The notes: generated by a model from the sequence alone, not told the origin. A stretch of DNA of 32,855 nucleotides from Azonexus sp. (GCA_031274715.1 JAISPT010000071.1:1-32855); one strand, 5' to 3'. Positions 8,149 to 14,901 are shown, counted from the first letter of the stretch. Made by a program: numbers and translations.

Positions 8149-11100
8149 CTACTCGCCTATGCGGACCAGGACCGCCTTGGCCTGCTCGACGAGGTCGGGC
8201 GAGCCTTCGGCCAGCACTTCCTGCAGCAACTCGCGGGCCCCCTCGAGATCACCCATTTCCTCATAGGCCTTGGCCAGGTCGAGCTTGGTGTTCACCTCTT
8301 CCCACTGTGCATCCGGCGCCGCCGGGGTCACATCTGTCGATGTCAGAGCAGCTGCCTCGGCCGGAGCCGGCTGAGCAGCCAGGTCGAGATTGATCGAGCC
8401 AATGTCGAACTCCGGCGGCACCATCGGCTCTCCGAGGAAGACCGAATCGGTCAGGCTGACGTCAAACTCGACACCATCGGCATCGGTCGCCGGACTGAGC
8501 ATGGTCTCGACCATTTTCTGGTCGTCGTGCCCGAGCCCGGCAGCGAAGGAGTGGGAAGCGATCAACGTCGCGTCACCAAGTTCACCGGACAAGGTGTCGA
8601 TTTGTGCCGCCATGCCGAAATTGTCCGCCGACACGGGGTTAACAACGGTAGTCGCTGCCGCAGCATCAAGATCGGCCGCCAGCCGCGCGGCTGCGGGCTG
8701 GGTCGATGCGGTCGGCTCCTTGGCCTTCTCCTTCTCTTCGCCGACAAAAGTGCTGACCGCCGCTTCCGCAAGGAAGTCGATGTCGTTCTTCGGTGGCGGC
8801 GGCATGACCAGCGTACCGGCGGCCGAGAAATCGTGACCACCACCATCATTGCTCTTGGACCGCGCTGCTGCCGACCCGCCGAAGGCAGGAGCAAGCTTGT
8901 CGGCGTCCCGGTCAGGCAGGCGCAGGTCACCGACCACGGTCGCTGCCGCTTCCAACGGCACATCACCGGATATGTCGAAATCCAGGACCACGTCGTCATC
9001 ACTGGTTACCGCCGGCGTTTCTGCGGCGGCGCTGACCACTGGCCTCTCCCCGGCCTGAGGAACGCCAAGATCGAAATCAAGACTGCCCGGATCGACCGGT
9101 TGCTCCACCGTTGCCGGCGGCTCGGCAAGCAGCGGCTGACCGAGCACCAGCGTGTCGTGCTCCTCTTCCTCCACCACAGGGGCCGGCCTATTCGGTTCGG
9201 CGGAACCACCCGCCGCAGCCATCTGCGCCAACATACCGGCCGCCATGGTTACCGTCGTCCGGCCAACATCGGCAGAGCCGGTACCCGCAGGCGCCGCAAT
9301 CTTCGTCGCATTGGCATCGAAGGCCGAAGCCTTAGGTGCGGCCCCCGAATACAGCGGATTCTGCGGATCGAGACCAGCGCCAAGGGTGGCCACCTTCTCC
9401 CACTCGGGACCGGCGCCGCCGGTCTGCGCATACAGTTCGCTGGCCAAGGTCTCGAACTGCTTGACGCTGCGCCGGTTGGCATAGATTTCCAGCAACTTGA
9501 CATGGATCGCCAAGCGTTGCGGATCCTTCTGCAGAGCTTCGAGCAGGATTTCCTCTGCTTGGGTGTCGCGGCCGTAGGCCATGTATACATCGGCCTCGGC
9601 AACCGGGTCGACCTCATCAGTATCGATAGTGCCCGGCCCGGTCTGGCTGAAGTCGCCGGTCTGCGGCGGCGTATTGCCGGTATCGACGCTCTGGCCACCG
9701 GTCATGCGGAACACCGAGTTCGGACCGAGACTGGAAAGTGCGGGGGTCGCCTCGGTTTCCATGGTCGAACCGTCGGCGCGCCGGCGACGATAGATGAAAT
9801 AACCGCCTGCCAGCAGGGCAAGGGCGCCGGCACCGCCGACTAGCAGCGGGTCGCCGAAAATGGAATCGAGCAAATCGGGCTCGGGTTCCGGCTCTGGTTC
9901 TGGCGCCGGCGGCGGAGCCTTGGCCTTCGGTGGCTCGACCGGAGCAGGCGCCGGTGCCGGCGCAACCGGAGCAGCGACTTCCGGCGCCTCGGCGGCATCC
10001 GGCGCTGGCGCTGGTTCGGCTGGCACTTCCTCGGCCTTGGGCGACTCGACGGCCGATGCCGGCTCGGCCGGTTTCGGCGGTTCAACTGCCTTGGCCGGCG
10101 CCTCGGGTATCACCGCTTCCTTGCGCGCCGCCTGTTGTTGCAACTCAGCCAGTTGTTGATTCTTAAACTCAAGCAATTTCTGAAGTTCGGCGACATTTCT
10201 CTCCAGCATTGTCACGCGCTCCTGTCCTTCCTTGAGCGCCTTGTCGCGGGCGATGCGGTCAGCCTCAGCCTCAGCGGCGGCCTTACCGGCGGCCGCCGCG
10301 GGCGTGGTCGCGTCGGTACGGGCAACCTTGACCTGATCCCTGGCTTGTTCGGCTGGCGCGGCCTTTTCTTCCACTCGCGCCGTAATCTGGCCTGAACTGG
10401 CTTGGCTGCCGGCCGCCTCGGCAGCCGGCGCCGCAGCGGCGGCTGCCGCCAACTTCCGGCGATAGGTGTTCCAATCAGCGGCCTGGGTGTTGAACACACG
10501 CCTAGCCTCGGCCTCCGGAATGGCAGCAACGGCTTCCTGGTCGGGCAGGTTGATGATGGCGCCCGCCCTCAGGCGATTCATGTTGTTGCCGGAGAAAGCC
10601 TCCGGATTATGGCGGAACAGTCCAACCAACATCTGTTCGAGGGAAACCCCCTCGTACTGCATTTCACTGGCGATCCTGCGCAGCGTGTCACCCGGTTTGA
10701 CGACCCGCGTCTGGCTGCTCGCCGCCTCCTTCGGTGCGGCCGCAGCCACGCGCGCCGGTGCAGGTGTAGGTGCAGCACGGCGCGGCATTATGGTACCCGG
10801 GTCCGACTGCGCACCACCTCCCTGGACCGTATCGACAACACGGGTATCGACCGTTACCGCGCGCGGAGCCTGCTTGACGACCACGTCCGGCGGATCGAGG
10901 AGGAAGGTGTACTCACGGACCAGACGCCCAGCCGGCCAGTTCAGTTCGACCAGGAAATCGAGGAAGGGCTCATTGACCGGTTTCACCGAGCTGACCTTGA
11001 CAATCGCTTGGCCACCCGGTCTTTTTTCGACCGCGAAGTGCAGATCCTGCGGCACGCCGGCGTAGTCGATGCCGGCCTGGCGGAAAACCTCCGGTGGCGC

Positions 11101-11301
11101 CAGACGGGCCGTCATGCCGGACAACTCGTCGGGACTGGCCGTGATAGCCAACTCAGCGCGCAACGGCTGCCCCAAGCCCGAGAGGATGGTGATCTTCCCC
11201 AAGCCCGCCGCCTGAGCGAGCCACGGAGTCAGTGAAAGGCTGGACGCGACCGCGAGTGCAGCTGCGTGTTTCTTGAATTTGGAACAATTCGTTTCGTTCA
11301 C
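8149..11301 (-). CDS. fimV: FimV-like pilus assembly/polar hub protein
   Basis: FimV is an inner-membrane, peptidoglycan-binding hub needed for type IV pilus function and twitching in pseudomonads and relatives. The protein is 1050 residues from the GTG at 11301, preceded by an AGGG ribosome site. The frame stays open to a TTG at 11337, but that adds an unlikely leader. Order of parts: signal peptide ending in LAQA; conserved FimV N-domain (about 33-140); LysM domain (about 198-255, VVKPGDTLRRIASEM); Ala/Pro-rich and coiled-coil region; membrane segment near residue 500 followed by YRRRR; long acidic cytoplasmic region; C-terminal TPR-like FimV domain (KLDLAKAYEEMGDLEGAREL). The prophage ends 46 bp upstream, so its native promoter region is displaced. 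Confidence 0.92.
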   Translation of the reverse strand: MNETNCSKFKKHAAALAVASSLSLTPWLAQAAGLGKITILSGLGQPLRAELAITASPDELSGMTARLAPPEVFRQAGIDYAGVPQDLHFAVEKRPGGQAIVKVSSVKPVNEPFLDFLVELNWPAGRLVREYTFLLDPPDVVVKQAPRAVTVDTRVVDTVQGGGAQSDPGTIMPRRAAPTPAPARVAAAAPKEAASSQTRVVKPGDTLRRIASEMQYEGVSLEQMLVGLFRHNPEAFSGNNMNRLRAGAIINLPDQEAVAAIPEAEARRVFNTQAADWNTYRRKLAAAAAAAPAAEAAGSQASSGQITARVEEKAAPAEQARDQVKVARTDATTPAAAAGKAAAEAEADRIARDKALKEGQERVTMLERNVAELQKLLEFKNQQLAELQQQAARKEAVIPEAPAKAVEPPKPAEPASAVESPKAEEVPAEPAPAPDAAEAPEVAAPVAPAPAPAPVEPPKAKAPPPAPEPEPEPEPDLLDSIFGDPLLVGGAGALALLAGGYFIYRRRRADGSTMETEATPALSSLGPNSVFRMTGGQSVDTGNTPPQTGDFSQTGPGTIDTDEVDPVAEADVYMAYGRDTQAEEILLEALQKDPQRLAIHVKLLEIYANRRSVKQFETLASELYAQTGGAGPEWEKVATLGAGLDPQNPLYSGAAPKASAFDANATKIAAPAGTGSADVGRTTVTMAAGMLAQMAAAGGSAEPNRPAPVVEEEEHDTLVLGQPLLAEPPATVEQPVDPGSLDFDLGVPQAGERPVVSAAAETPAVTSDDDVVLDFDISGDVPLEAAATVVGDLRLPDRDADKLAPAFGGSAAARSKSNDGGGHDFSAAGTLVMPPPPKNDIDFLAEAAVSTFVGEEKEKAKEPTASTQPAAARLAADLDAAAATTVVNPVSADNFGMAAQIDTLSGELGDATLIASHSFAAGLGHDDQKMVETMLSPATDADGVEFDVSLTDSVFLGEPMVPPEFDIGSINLDLAAQPAPAEAAALTSTDVTPAAPDAQWEEVNTKLDLAKAYEEMGDLEGARELLQEVLAEGSPDLVEQAKAVLVRIGE

Positions 11302-11344
11302 AGCGAAACCCTGAGCGTCGGTTTTTGGGACTTTCAAATTAACA

Positions 11345-11698
11345 TCATGGACTTAGCAAAGCAAGCTGAATTGCTTTCTCAACTGCAAAATTTGTGGTCG
11401 TTACAACACAGACAAAAATCGATGCTGCGAGGCCGCCTAGTCGCTTTACGTAGGCTTCCCAAGCCTCACGGCGCTTTACGTCCTTTTCCGTTTCTGCCTT
11501 CACTGTTGCAATGATTGTGTCTAATGGCTTGCTCAGTGCTTCTGCAATTTTTAGGCATGCAAAGTCATCTGGCGCGCGTTTAGCGTTGTAGTAGTCGCTG
11601 ACGCTTTGCTTGGACACACCTAGCGTACGGGCTAGTTCGCCATCCGTCGTTATGCCAAGAGCAATCTTGGTTTCGTCTAGTAGTTCGCCAAGTTTCAT
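11345..11698 (-). CDS. Phage repressor-like HTH protein (DUF3693 type)
   Basis: This 117-residue protein begins MKLGELLDETKIALGIT behind a good ribosome site (GGAGAG). Residues 18-42 form a helix-turn-helix (DGELARTLGVSKQSVSDYY). Residues about 62-88 (IIATVKAETEKDVKRREAW) and the following hydrophobic stretch resemble the DUF3693 phage family. It is the only clear candidate for the lysogeny repressor and reads away from the operator region at 11724-11794. Its last codons lie in the attL core and its stop codon (11345-11347) is host DNA just outside it. No terminator separates it from fimV. Confidence 0.85.
   Translation of the reverse strand: MKLGELLDETKIALGITTDGELARTLGVSKQSVSDYYNAKRAPDDFACLKIAEALSKPLDTIIATVKAETEKDVKRREAWEAYVKRLGGLAASIFVCVVTTTNFAVEKAIQLALLSP
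11348..11367. repeat. attL core (20-bp direct repeat)
   Basis: The core reads TGGACTTAGCAAAGCAAGCT and is identical to 21547-21566. It contains an imperfect dyad (CTTAGC-AA-AGCAAG). Beyond the core, TCTCAA follows at the same distance (+10) on both sides, so attP and attB were probably similar outside the core too. The core encodes the last codons of the repressor on the minus strand. Confidence 0.93.
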
Positions 11699-11723
11699 AT
11701 CTCTCTCCTCAGAAGGTTAGTTG

Positions 11724-11752
11724 ACGATAGTCCGCAATTGCGGTCTTGACAA
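11724..11752 (-). promoter_or_regulatory. Leftward promoter of the repressor gene
   Basis: On the minus strand TTGTCA (11752-11747) and TATCGT (11729-11724) are separated by 17 bp. The first operator (11732-11743) fills the spacer, so a repressor bound there should shut off its own promoter. The repressor ATG is 26 bp downstream of the -10 box. Confidence 0.65.
11732..11743. promoter_or_regulatory. Operator 1 (CCGCAATTGCGG)
   Basis: This is a perfect 12-bp palindrome, one of three CCGCA-nn-TGCGG sites between the repressor gene and the rest of the phage. It lies between the -35 and -10 boxes of the leftward promoter. It is probably bound by the adjacent HTH protein. Confidence 0.8.
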
Positions 11753-11774
11753 CGTCCGCAGATGCGGATTTAAT
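11746..11774 (+). promoter_or_regulatory. Rightward phage promoter
   Basis: TTGACA (11746-11751) and TTTAAT (11769-11774) are 17 bp apart, close to the sigma-70 consensus. The second operator fills the spacer and the third lies at the expected transcription start. The -35 box overlaps that of the leftward promoter, as in a lysogeny switch. Confidence 0.75.
11756..11767. promoter_or_regulatory. Operator 2 (CCGCAGATGCGG)
   Basis: This is the second CCGCA-nn-TGCGG site, 24 bp from the first. It lies between the -35 and -10 boxes of the rightward promoter. Confidence 0.8.
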
Positions 11775-11782
11775 TCAACCGT

Positions 11783-11794
11783 CCGCAAGTGCGG
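11783..11794. promoter_or_regulatory. Operator 3 (CCGCAAGTGCGG)
   Basis: This is the third CCGCA-nn-TGCGG site, 27 bp from the second, at or just after the expected rightward transcription start. Confidence 0.78.
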
Positions 11795-11833
11795 ATTCCA
11801 TAGGCCGATTCCCGGCTCTAGGCTTCAAGCGGA

Positions 11834-12325
11834 TCAATAATGAACCTTCTGCATTGCCTCTCTGATTTCTTCCACGCCCGGCATGTGCCGAACGTCGAAC
11901 CGTATCAGCGGGCAATTGACCGCCTCGAAAGCCTCGTTCTTCACCAGGTCGCTTTTCCTCCGGTTTTCGTTTCGGTGGCTGGCGTCGTCCAGTTCAATCG
12001 CTGCCCGCACGCTGAAATCCGGATTGCATATAACGAAGTCCATGCACTTCGCCTTGATCCGGTTGAACTGGCTTCGTTCATTCCGGTTCCCTTTCTTCCG
12101 AATCCCGATGACGGCGTACATCGACACTTGCGCCAACACAACCGCATCGGGGAAGGCCTCTCGCAACCGGTGAAAAAGTACCTGTTCAGGTGCCGTCATT
12201 GGTTTGGCGAGGAAATAGGGGGTCTTTCCCTTGCTGCCGCTGCCCTTCAGTTTCGCAATCACGGCGATCACAAAAATAGCGATCACGAACAAAGCGGCGA
12301 AGCCAATCAAAGTTTTCATGTTCAT
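11834..12325 (-). CDS. DUF2726 domain protein with N-terminal membrane anchor
   Basis: This 163-residue protein has one N-terminal membrane segment (residues 4-26, TLIGFAALFVIAIFVIAVIA). A cytoplasmic DUF2726-like domain follows from about residue 42 (APEQVLFHRLREAFPDAVVL) to the end. The conserved DFVICNPD and AAIELDDASH stretches carry acidic residues and a Lys/Glu-rich neighbourhood of the kind seen in the nuclease-like fold proposed for DUF2726. Catalysis is unproven. It starts 10 bp after the small membrane protein gene and forms a two-gene minus-strand unit, facing away from rep. It is probably a phage accessory gene. Confidence 0.8.
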   Translation of the reverse strand: MNMKTLIGFAALFVIAIFVIAVIAKLKGSGSKGKTPYFLAKPMTAPEQVLFHRLREAFPDAVVLAQVSMYAVIGIRKKGNRNERSQFNRIKAKCMDFVICNPDFSVRAAIELDDASHRNENRRKSDLVKNEAFEAVNCPLIRFDVRHMPGVEEIREAMQKVHY

Positions 12326-12335
12326 CTTCGGGTGC

Positions 12336-12545
12336 TTAATGCCTAGTCAGCGAGTAGAAATACCCAATCGCGATGATCAGTCCAATCGCGGTTGCGATAG
12401 TCATGGTTCTTTTGAATGCAGCCTTGCTGATCCGTTTGTGCTGGCTCAGCAGGATCAGCGCCAAGACCGTGAGCAAGATAATAAACCCGATGGCGAAATT
12501 GCCAATTGGTCCAAACATTCCTGCGATTGCTGCATCCATGTCCAT
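12336..12545 (-). CDS. Small two-helix membrane protein
   Basis: This 69-residue protein starts MDMDAAIAGMFGPIG at the ATG at 12545 behind a GGAGGGG ribosome site. The frame is open further upstream but that part overlaps a terminator and the rep leader. Two hydrophobic helices (about residues 14-34 and 48-64) are separated by a basic loop (QHKRISKAAFKR). I do not recognise it. It precedes the DUF2726 gene by 10 bp, so the two are probably co-transcribed. Confidence 0.6.
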   Translation of the reverse strand: MDMDAAIAGMFGPIGNFAIGFIILLTVLALILLSQHKRISKAAFKRTMTIATAIGLIIAIGYFYSLTRH

Positions 12546-12582
12546 CTCTGCCCCTCCGGTAGAAAATTCCAATGCTATCGCC

Positions 12583-12617
12583 AAGCGCCCTACCTCAAGG
12601 CGCTTCTTTTTGTTTTT
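12583..12617 (+). terminator. Plus-strand intrinsic terminator upstream of rep
   Basis: A stem AAGCGCC (12583-12589) / GGCGCTT (12599-12605) with a 9-nt loop is followed by CTTTTTGTTTTT. It would end a rightward transcript from the promoter at 11746, before rep. The minus strand lacks a T run here, so it should not block the DUF2726 unit. Confidence 0.7.
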
Positions 12618-12715
12618 GCCGATCCTAGGATTGTCGGGCTGCTTTCCTTCTTTCTCGGCGTAGCAATTGCCCTTCGTGCGGTTCTTTTTTGGATCAGTCA
12701 GCACGGAATATCGCA

Positions 12716-13984
12716 ATGACTCCGGATCAACTTGACCAGCTTGGCCGTTGCACTTCTGCTGATTTTGCTGCTGCTGCTGACATCACGCGTCAACTTCTGG
12801 AGGCAGAACAGCGCCAGCTTGTCGCGCGTGGCGCGACCACTGGCGCTGTTCCCCCCCCTACTAACAGGGGGGGAAAGTCAAACAGTCCTTACGGTCAGGT
12901 AAAGCTGGTCCTTGAAGACGGTGTTATCAAGCAAGTTCCGATTCGTCGAGGCTACGGCGGTGATGCGGCCTTCGTTGATTGGCTCAATTTCACCATTGGC
13001 GAGGAAACCTTTGACCAGTTCCCGGATGACGTTACGGAACGCTATGACTTTTCTGCCGGTCAAGTTGTTGTTGTCGAAGAAGGCGGCTGCTACATGCCGG
13101 TCAATTCCGAGCAAGTTGCCATCGTCATTTCAAACCGTCTTCAACAGATTTTCGGTTTTGGCATTGAAAGTAAGCTCGGATACGGTCTGAACTTCTACAA
13201 GGAAAGTTGGACTCTCCCGGAAACCTGGGGCAGCGTCTGCTACGGCGGTCAAAACCGCACCATCCTGATTACTCTGACCGGGACTGGATTGGCTGCGGCT
13301 AGGGAAGGTTGGGAAGATCGCCTTGTCAAGTTCCTTGAGTCTGCTAGCCGTCCCCGTATCACCCGCCTCGATCTGGCTCATGACGACTACACCGGCGAAA
13401 CCTATAGCGTTGATCGAGCCGACCAAGACCACACAGACGGCCTATTCAACTGTGGTGGCCGTAACCCCCGCTGCGAACATCGTGGCGACTGGAAACATCC
13501 TGATGGCAAGGGTCGTTCCTTCTACGTAGGGAACCGCAAAAACGGCAAATACTGCCGTGTCTATGAGAAGGGCCGCGAACTTGGCGATCAAGATTCCGAA
13601 TGGGTACGCATTGAGGTCGAATTCAAGAGCGTTGATCGTGTAATCCCCTTCGATGCGATTACCCGCCCCGGCGAATACCTAGCGGCCGCTTATCCCGCTT
13701 TCTCCTTCGTCTCGCAACGCCAAGAGCGCATCGAAACCACATCCCGCGTGGTTCAGGCCAACGTTGATCGCGCCTGGAACTGGCTTCGCCACCAATGCGG
13801 CATCTACGTCTACCACCTCGTTGAACTGGTCGGCGTCGATGAATTCCTTCGTCGAGTCGCCCGCTCGGACAAAGTTCCTGCCTTCGCCAAAGTCCCCCAT
13901 TGGGCCCTATCGGAAAAGGCCATACACGAAATCAAGTCTTTCAAACCCCGGGTCAGCCTTGATGCGGCAGCGTCCGCTTGGTGA
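12716..13984 (+). CDS. Rolling-circle replication initiation protein (Rep_trans/phage CRI type)
   Basis: This protein starts phage plus-strand replication by nicking the double-stranded form. It is 422 residues from the ATG at 12716 (MTPDQLDQLGRC); the TTG at 12689 is unlikely. The N-terminal helical part (about 1-50) is joined by a low-complexity linker to a catalytic region beginning VDWLNFTIGEE (about residue 87). A conserved ITRLDLAHDDYTGE segment follows near 220. The likely nicking tyrosine lies in YCRVYEKGRELGD (about 278-290). The pattern fits the replication initiation factor family related to pT181 RepC. The linker coding DNA contains two strong adjoining hairpins. A perfect palindrome ATCCTAGGAT lies at 12622-12631 upstream. 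Confidence 0.88.
   Translation: MTPDQLDQLGRCTSADFAAAADITRQLLEAEQRQLVARGATTGAVPPPTNRGGKSNSPYGQVKLVLEDGVIKQVPIRRGYGGDAAFVDWLNFTIGEETFDQFPDDVTERYDFSAGQVVVVEEGGCYMPVNSEQVAIVISNRLQQIFGFGIESKLGYGLNFYKESWTLPETWGSVCYGGQNRTILITLTGTGLAAAREGWEDRLVKFLESASRPRITRLDLAHDDYTGETYSVDRADQDHTDGLFNCGGRNPRCEHRGDWKHPDGKGRSFYVGNRKNGKYCRVYEKGRELGDQDSEWVRIEVEFKSVDRVIPFDAITRPGEYLAAAYPAFSFVSQRQERIETTSRVVQANVDRAWNWLRHQCGIYVYHLVELVGVDEFLRRVARSDKVPAFAKVPHWALSEKAIHEIKSFKPRVSLDAAASAW
12807..12850. repeat. Nested hairpin inside rep (candidate origin element I)
   Basis: AACAGCGCCAG (12807-12817) pairs perfectly with CTGGCGCTGTT (12840-12850). Inside it, GTCGCGC (12821-12827) pairs perfectly with GCGCGAC (12831-12837) around a GTG loop. 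Together they give 18 base pairs in 44 nt. The adjoining hairpin begins at the next base. Confidence 0.8.
12851..12873. repeat. C-run/G-run hairpin inside rep (candidate nick-site hairpin)
   Basis: Eight C residues (12851-12858), a loop TACTAACA and seven G residues (12867-12873) form a pure G:C stem with an AT-rich loop. It abuts the nested hairpin and encodes a Pro-Pro-Pro...Gly-Gly linker of Rep. A G:C stem with an AT-rich loop is the form of the nick-site hairpin in pT181-type origins, which also lie inside the rep gene. Confidence 0.75.
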
Positions 13985-14009
13985 GTGCCCATAGCAAAGG
14001 AGCATCAAA

Positions 14010-14306
14010 ATGCAAGTTAAAGGCGAATTTCAAATTCTCGGTGCCAAGTCCTTCAAGGGCGATGTCGAAGGCAAGTCCTACGACTCCACCACGCTGTTTG
14101 TCGTGATGGACGTATCTGAGCGCCGTGGTAACGCCGTCGGCCAAAACGGTGTGCAACTCAAGTTCGGCAAGTCGGATGAATTTGACAAGCTCAAGCATCT
14201 GCCTTTCCCGGTGAGAGCGGAATTGGCCTTGAAGCTGACGACCGAAGGCTATGAAGTTGAAGGCTTCCGCCCGCTGTCTTCCAAGCAAGCGCAAGCGCCG
14301 GTGTAA
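14010..14306 (+). CDS. Probable phage ssDNA-binding protein
   Basis: This 98-residue protein starts MQVKGEFQILGAKSFKGDVEG behind an AAGGAGC ribosome site. It is predicted to be mostly beta, with basic and aromatic residues spread along the strands. It lies 25 bp after rep, where inoviruses usually place the ssDNA-binding or replication helper gene. Proteins of this kind coat the single-stranded genome before packaging. The assignment rests mainly on position and composition. A second, smaller candidate lies at 15284-15475, so one of the two may do something else. Confidence 0.6.
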   Translation: MQVKGEFQILGAKSFKGDVEGKSYDSTTLFVVMDVSERRGNAVGQNGVQLKFGKSDEFDKLKHLPFPVRAELALKLTTEGYEVEGFRPLSSKQAQAPV

Positions 14307-14308
14307 CC

Positions 14309-14527
14309 ATGCTGGCCGACTTCGTCCGCGTCTACGTCGCCCAGGATAGGGATACGGGCGAGTTCATCGCGTCTAACTGTACGCGAGTCAAGCTGCTCCG
14401 CAATGCTGGCCGCTCATCGTCCCGTGAAGCGCTGAATGAAGCGATTGCCAACGCTGTATTCGATGGCGATCTGCAATTTGCCTTGGGCTATGACGTGGTT
14501 TCGTTCTACGTCGAGGCCAACGCTTGA
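14309..14527 (+). CDS. Small phage protein, unknown function
   Basis: This 72-residue soluble protein starts MLADFVRVYVAQDRDTGEF only 2 bp after the previous gene. It has an alternating beta-type N-terminus and a helical middle (SSREALNEAIANAVFDGD). Tight coupling to the preceding gene and sound composition support it as real. I do not recognise a family. Confidence 0.6.
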   Translation: MLADFVRVYVAQDRDTGEFIASNCTRVKLLRNAGRSSSREALNEAIANAVFDGDLQFALGYDVVSFYVEANA

Positions 14528-14703
14528 TGCAAGTCGCCGCCTGTCCGCTGCTTCGGGTGATGGTCGTCCTTCACTACGCCAACTTGTATGCGCCGATGCT
14601 TCGGCGCATTGGCAACGTTCGCCGCGGTCTGTCCCCGTGCGGCCGGTTTGTCGTCTTTGTCTGGTTTGACCGGCATTCCTACGCCCTTTTTGGGCAATCT
14701 TGA
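14527..14703 (+). CDS. Possible 58-aa protein overlapping the previous gene
   Basis: The start codon overlaps the previous stop as TGATG, so translational coupling is possible. The predicted protein (MQVAACPLLRVMVVLHYANL at its start) is basic and partly hydrophobic. The DNA contains a perfect 9-bp hairpin (14588-14609), which may be the real reason for its conservation. It could equally be non-coding DNA. Confidence 0.3.
   Translation: MQVAACPLLRVMVVLHYANLYAPMLRRIGNVRRGLSPCGRFVVFVWFDRHSYALFGQS
14588..14609. repeat. 9-bp perfect hairpin
   Basis: ATGCGCCGA and TCGGCGCAT pair around a TGCT loop. No T run follows, so it is not a typical terminator. In a single-stranded phage genome such a hairpin could serve as a complementary-strand origin or packaging signal. 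Confidence 0.6.
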
Positions 14704-14727
14704 TCTTTGTTTCTAAAGGAGAAAGTC

Positions 14728-14862
14728 ATGTTTCGAGTTCTGAACAAGCTGGGCGAAACCATGATTGACAAGGTCGATGTGTTCCTCGGCGAAAGCCTTG
14801 GCTACGTGCTCGATCTGGTTGATGTGCTGTTCCCGGTTGGCGGGAGGAACATCGATCGTTGA
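14728..14862 (+). CDS. 44-aa phage protein
   Basis: This short gene starts at the ATG at 14728 behind a strong AAAGGAGA ribosome site. The protein (MFRVLNKLGETMIDKVDVFL at its start) is amphipathic: Asp/Glu/Lys alternate with Leu/Val, and there is one weakly hydrophobic stretch (YVLDLVDVLFPV). It ends just before a strong hairpin. I do not recognise it; a small regulatory or virion-associated peptide is possible. Confidence 0.55.
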   Translation: MFRVLNKLGETMIDKVDVFLGESLGYVLDLVDVLFPVGGRNIDR

Positions 14863-14894
14863 GCAAAAAAAACCCGCCTCGAAAGGGGCGGGTT
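14863..14894 (-). terminator. GNRA-capped hairpin, terminator on the minus strand
   Basis: AACCCGCCTC (14871-14880) pairs with GGGGCGGGTT (14885-14894), with one G:T pair and a GAAA tetraloop. On the minus strand it ends in eight T residues, a standard intrinsic terminator. On the plus strand the tail is only TTCAAGG, so termination of the phage transcript there should be weak. Confidence 0.65.
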
Positions 14895-14901
14895 CAAGGT
14901 T

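Noticed and set aside
8101..9843. Long plus-strand frame of 580 codons over fimV
   Set aside because: It is antisense to fimV, rich in Arg/Gly/His as GC-rich shadow frames are, and has no ribosome site or family pattern.
11354..11382. fimV promoter with TTGAGA kept at the same distance by attP and attB
   Set aside because: TTGAGA is kept, but no acceptable -10 box lies 16-18 bp downstream; I therefore do not list a promoter.
11840..12346. Plus-strand frame of 168 codons opposite the DUF2726 gene
   Set aside because: The minus-strand product has a clear DUF2726 pattern and membrane anchor; the plus frame has no recognisable pattern and looks like its shadow.
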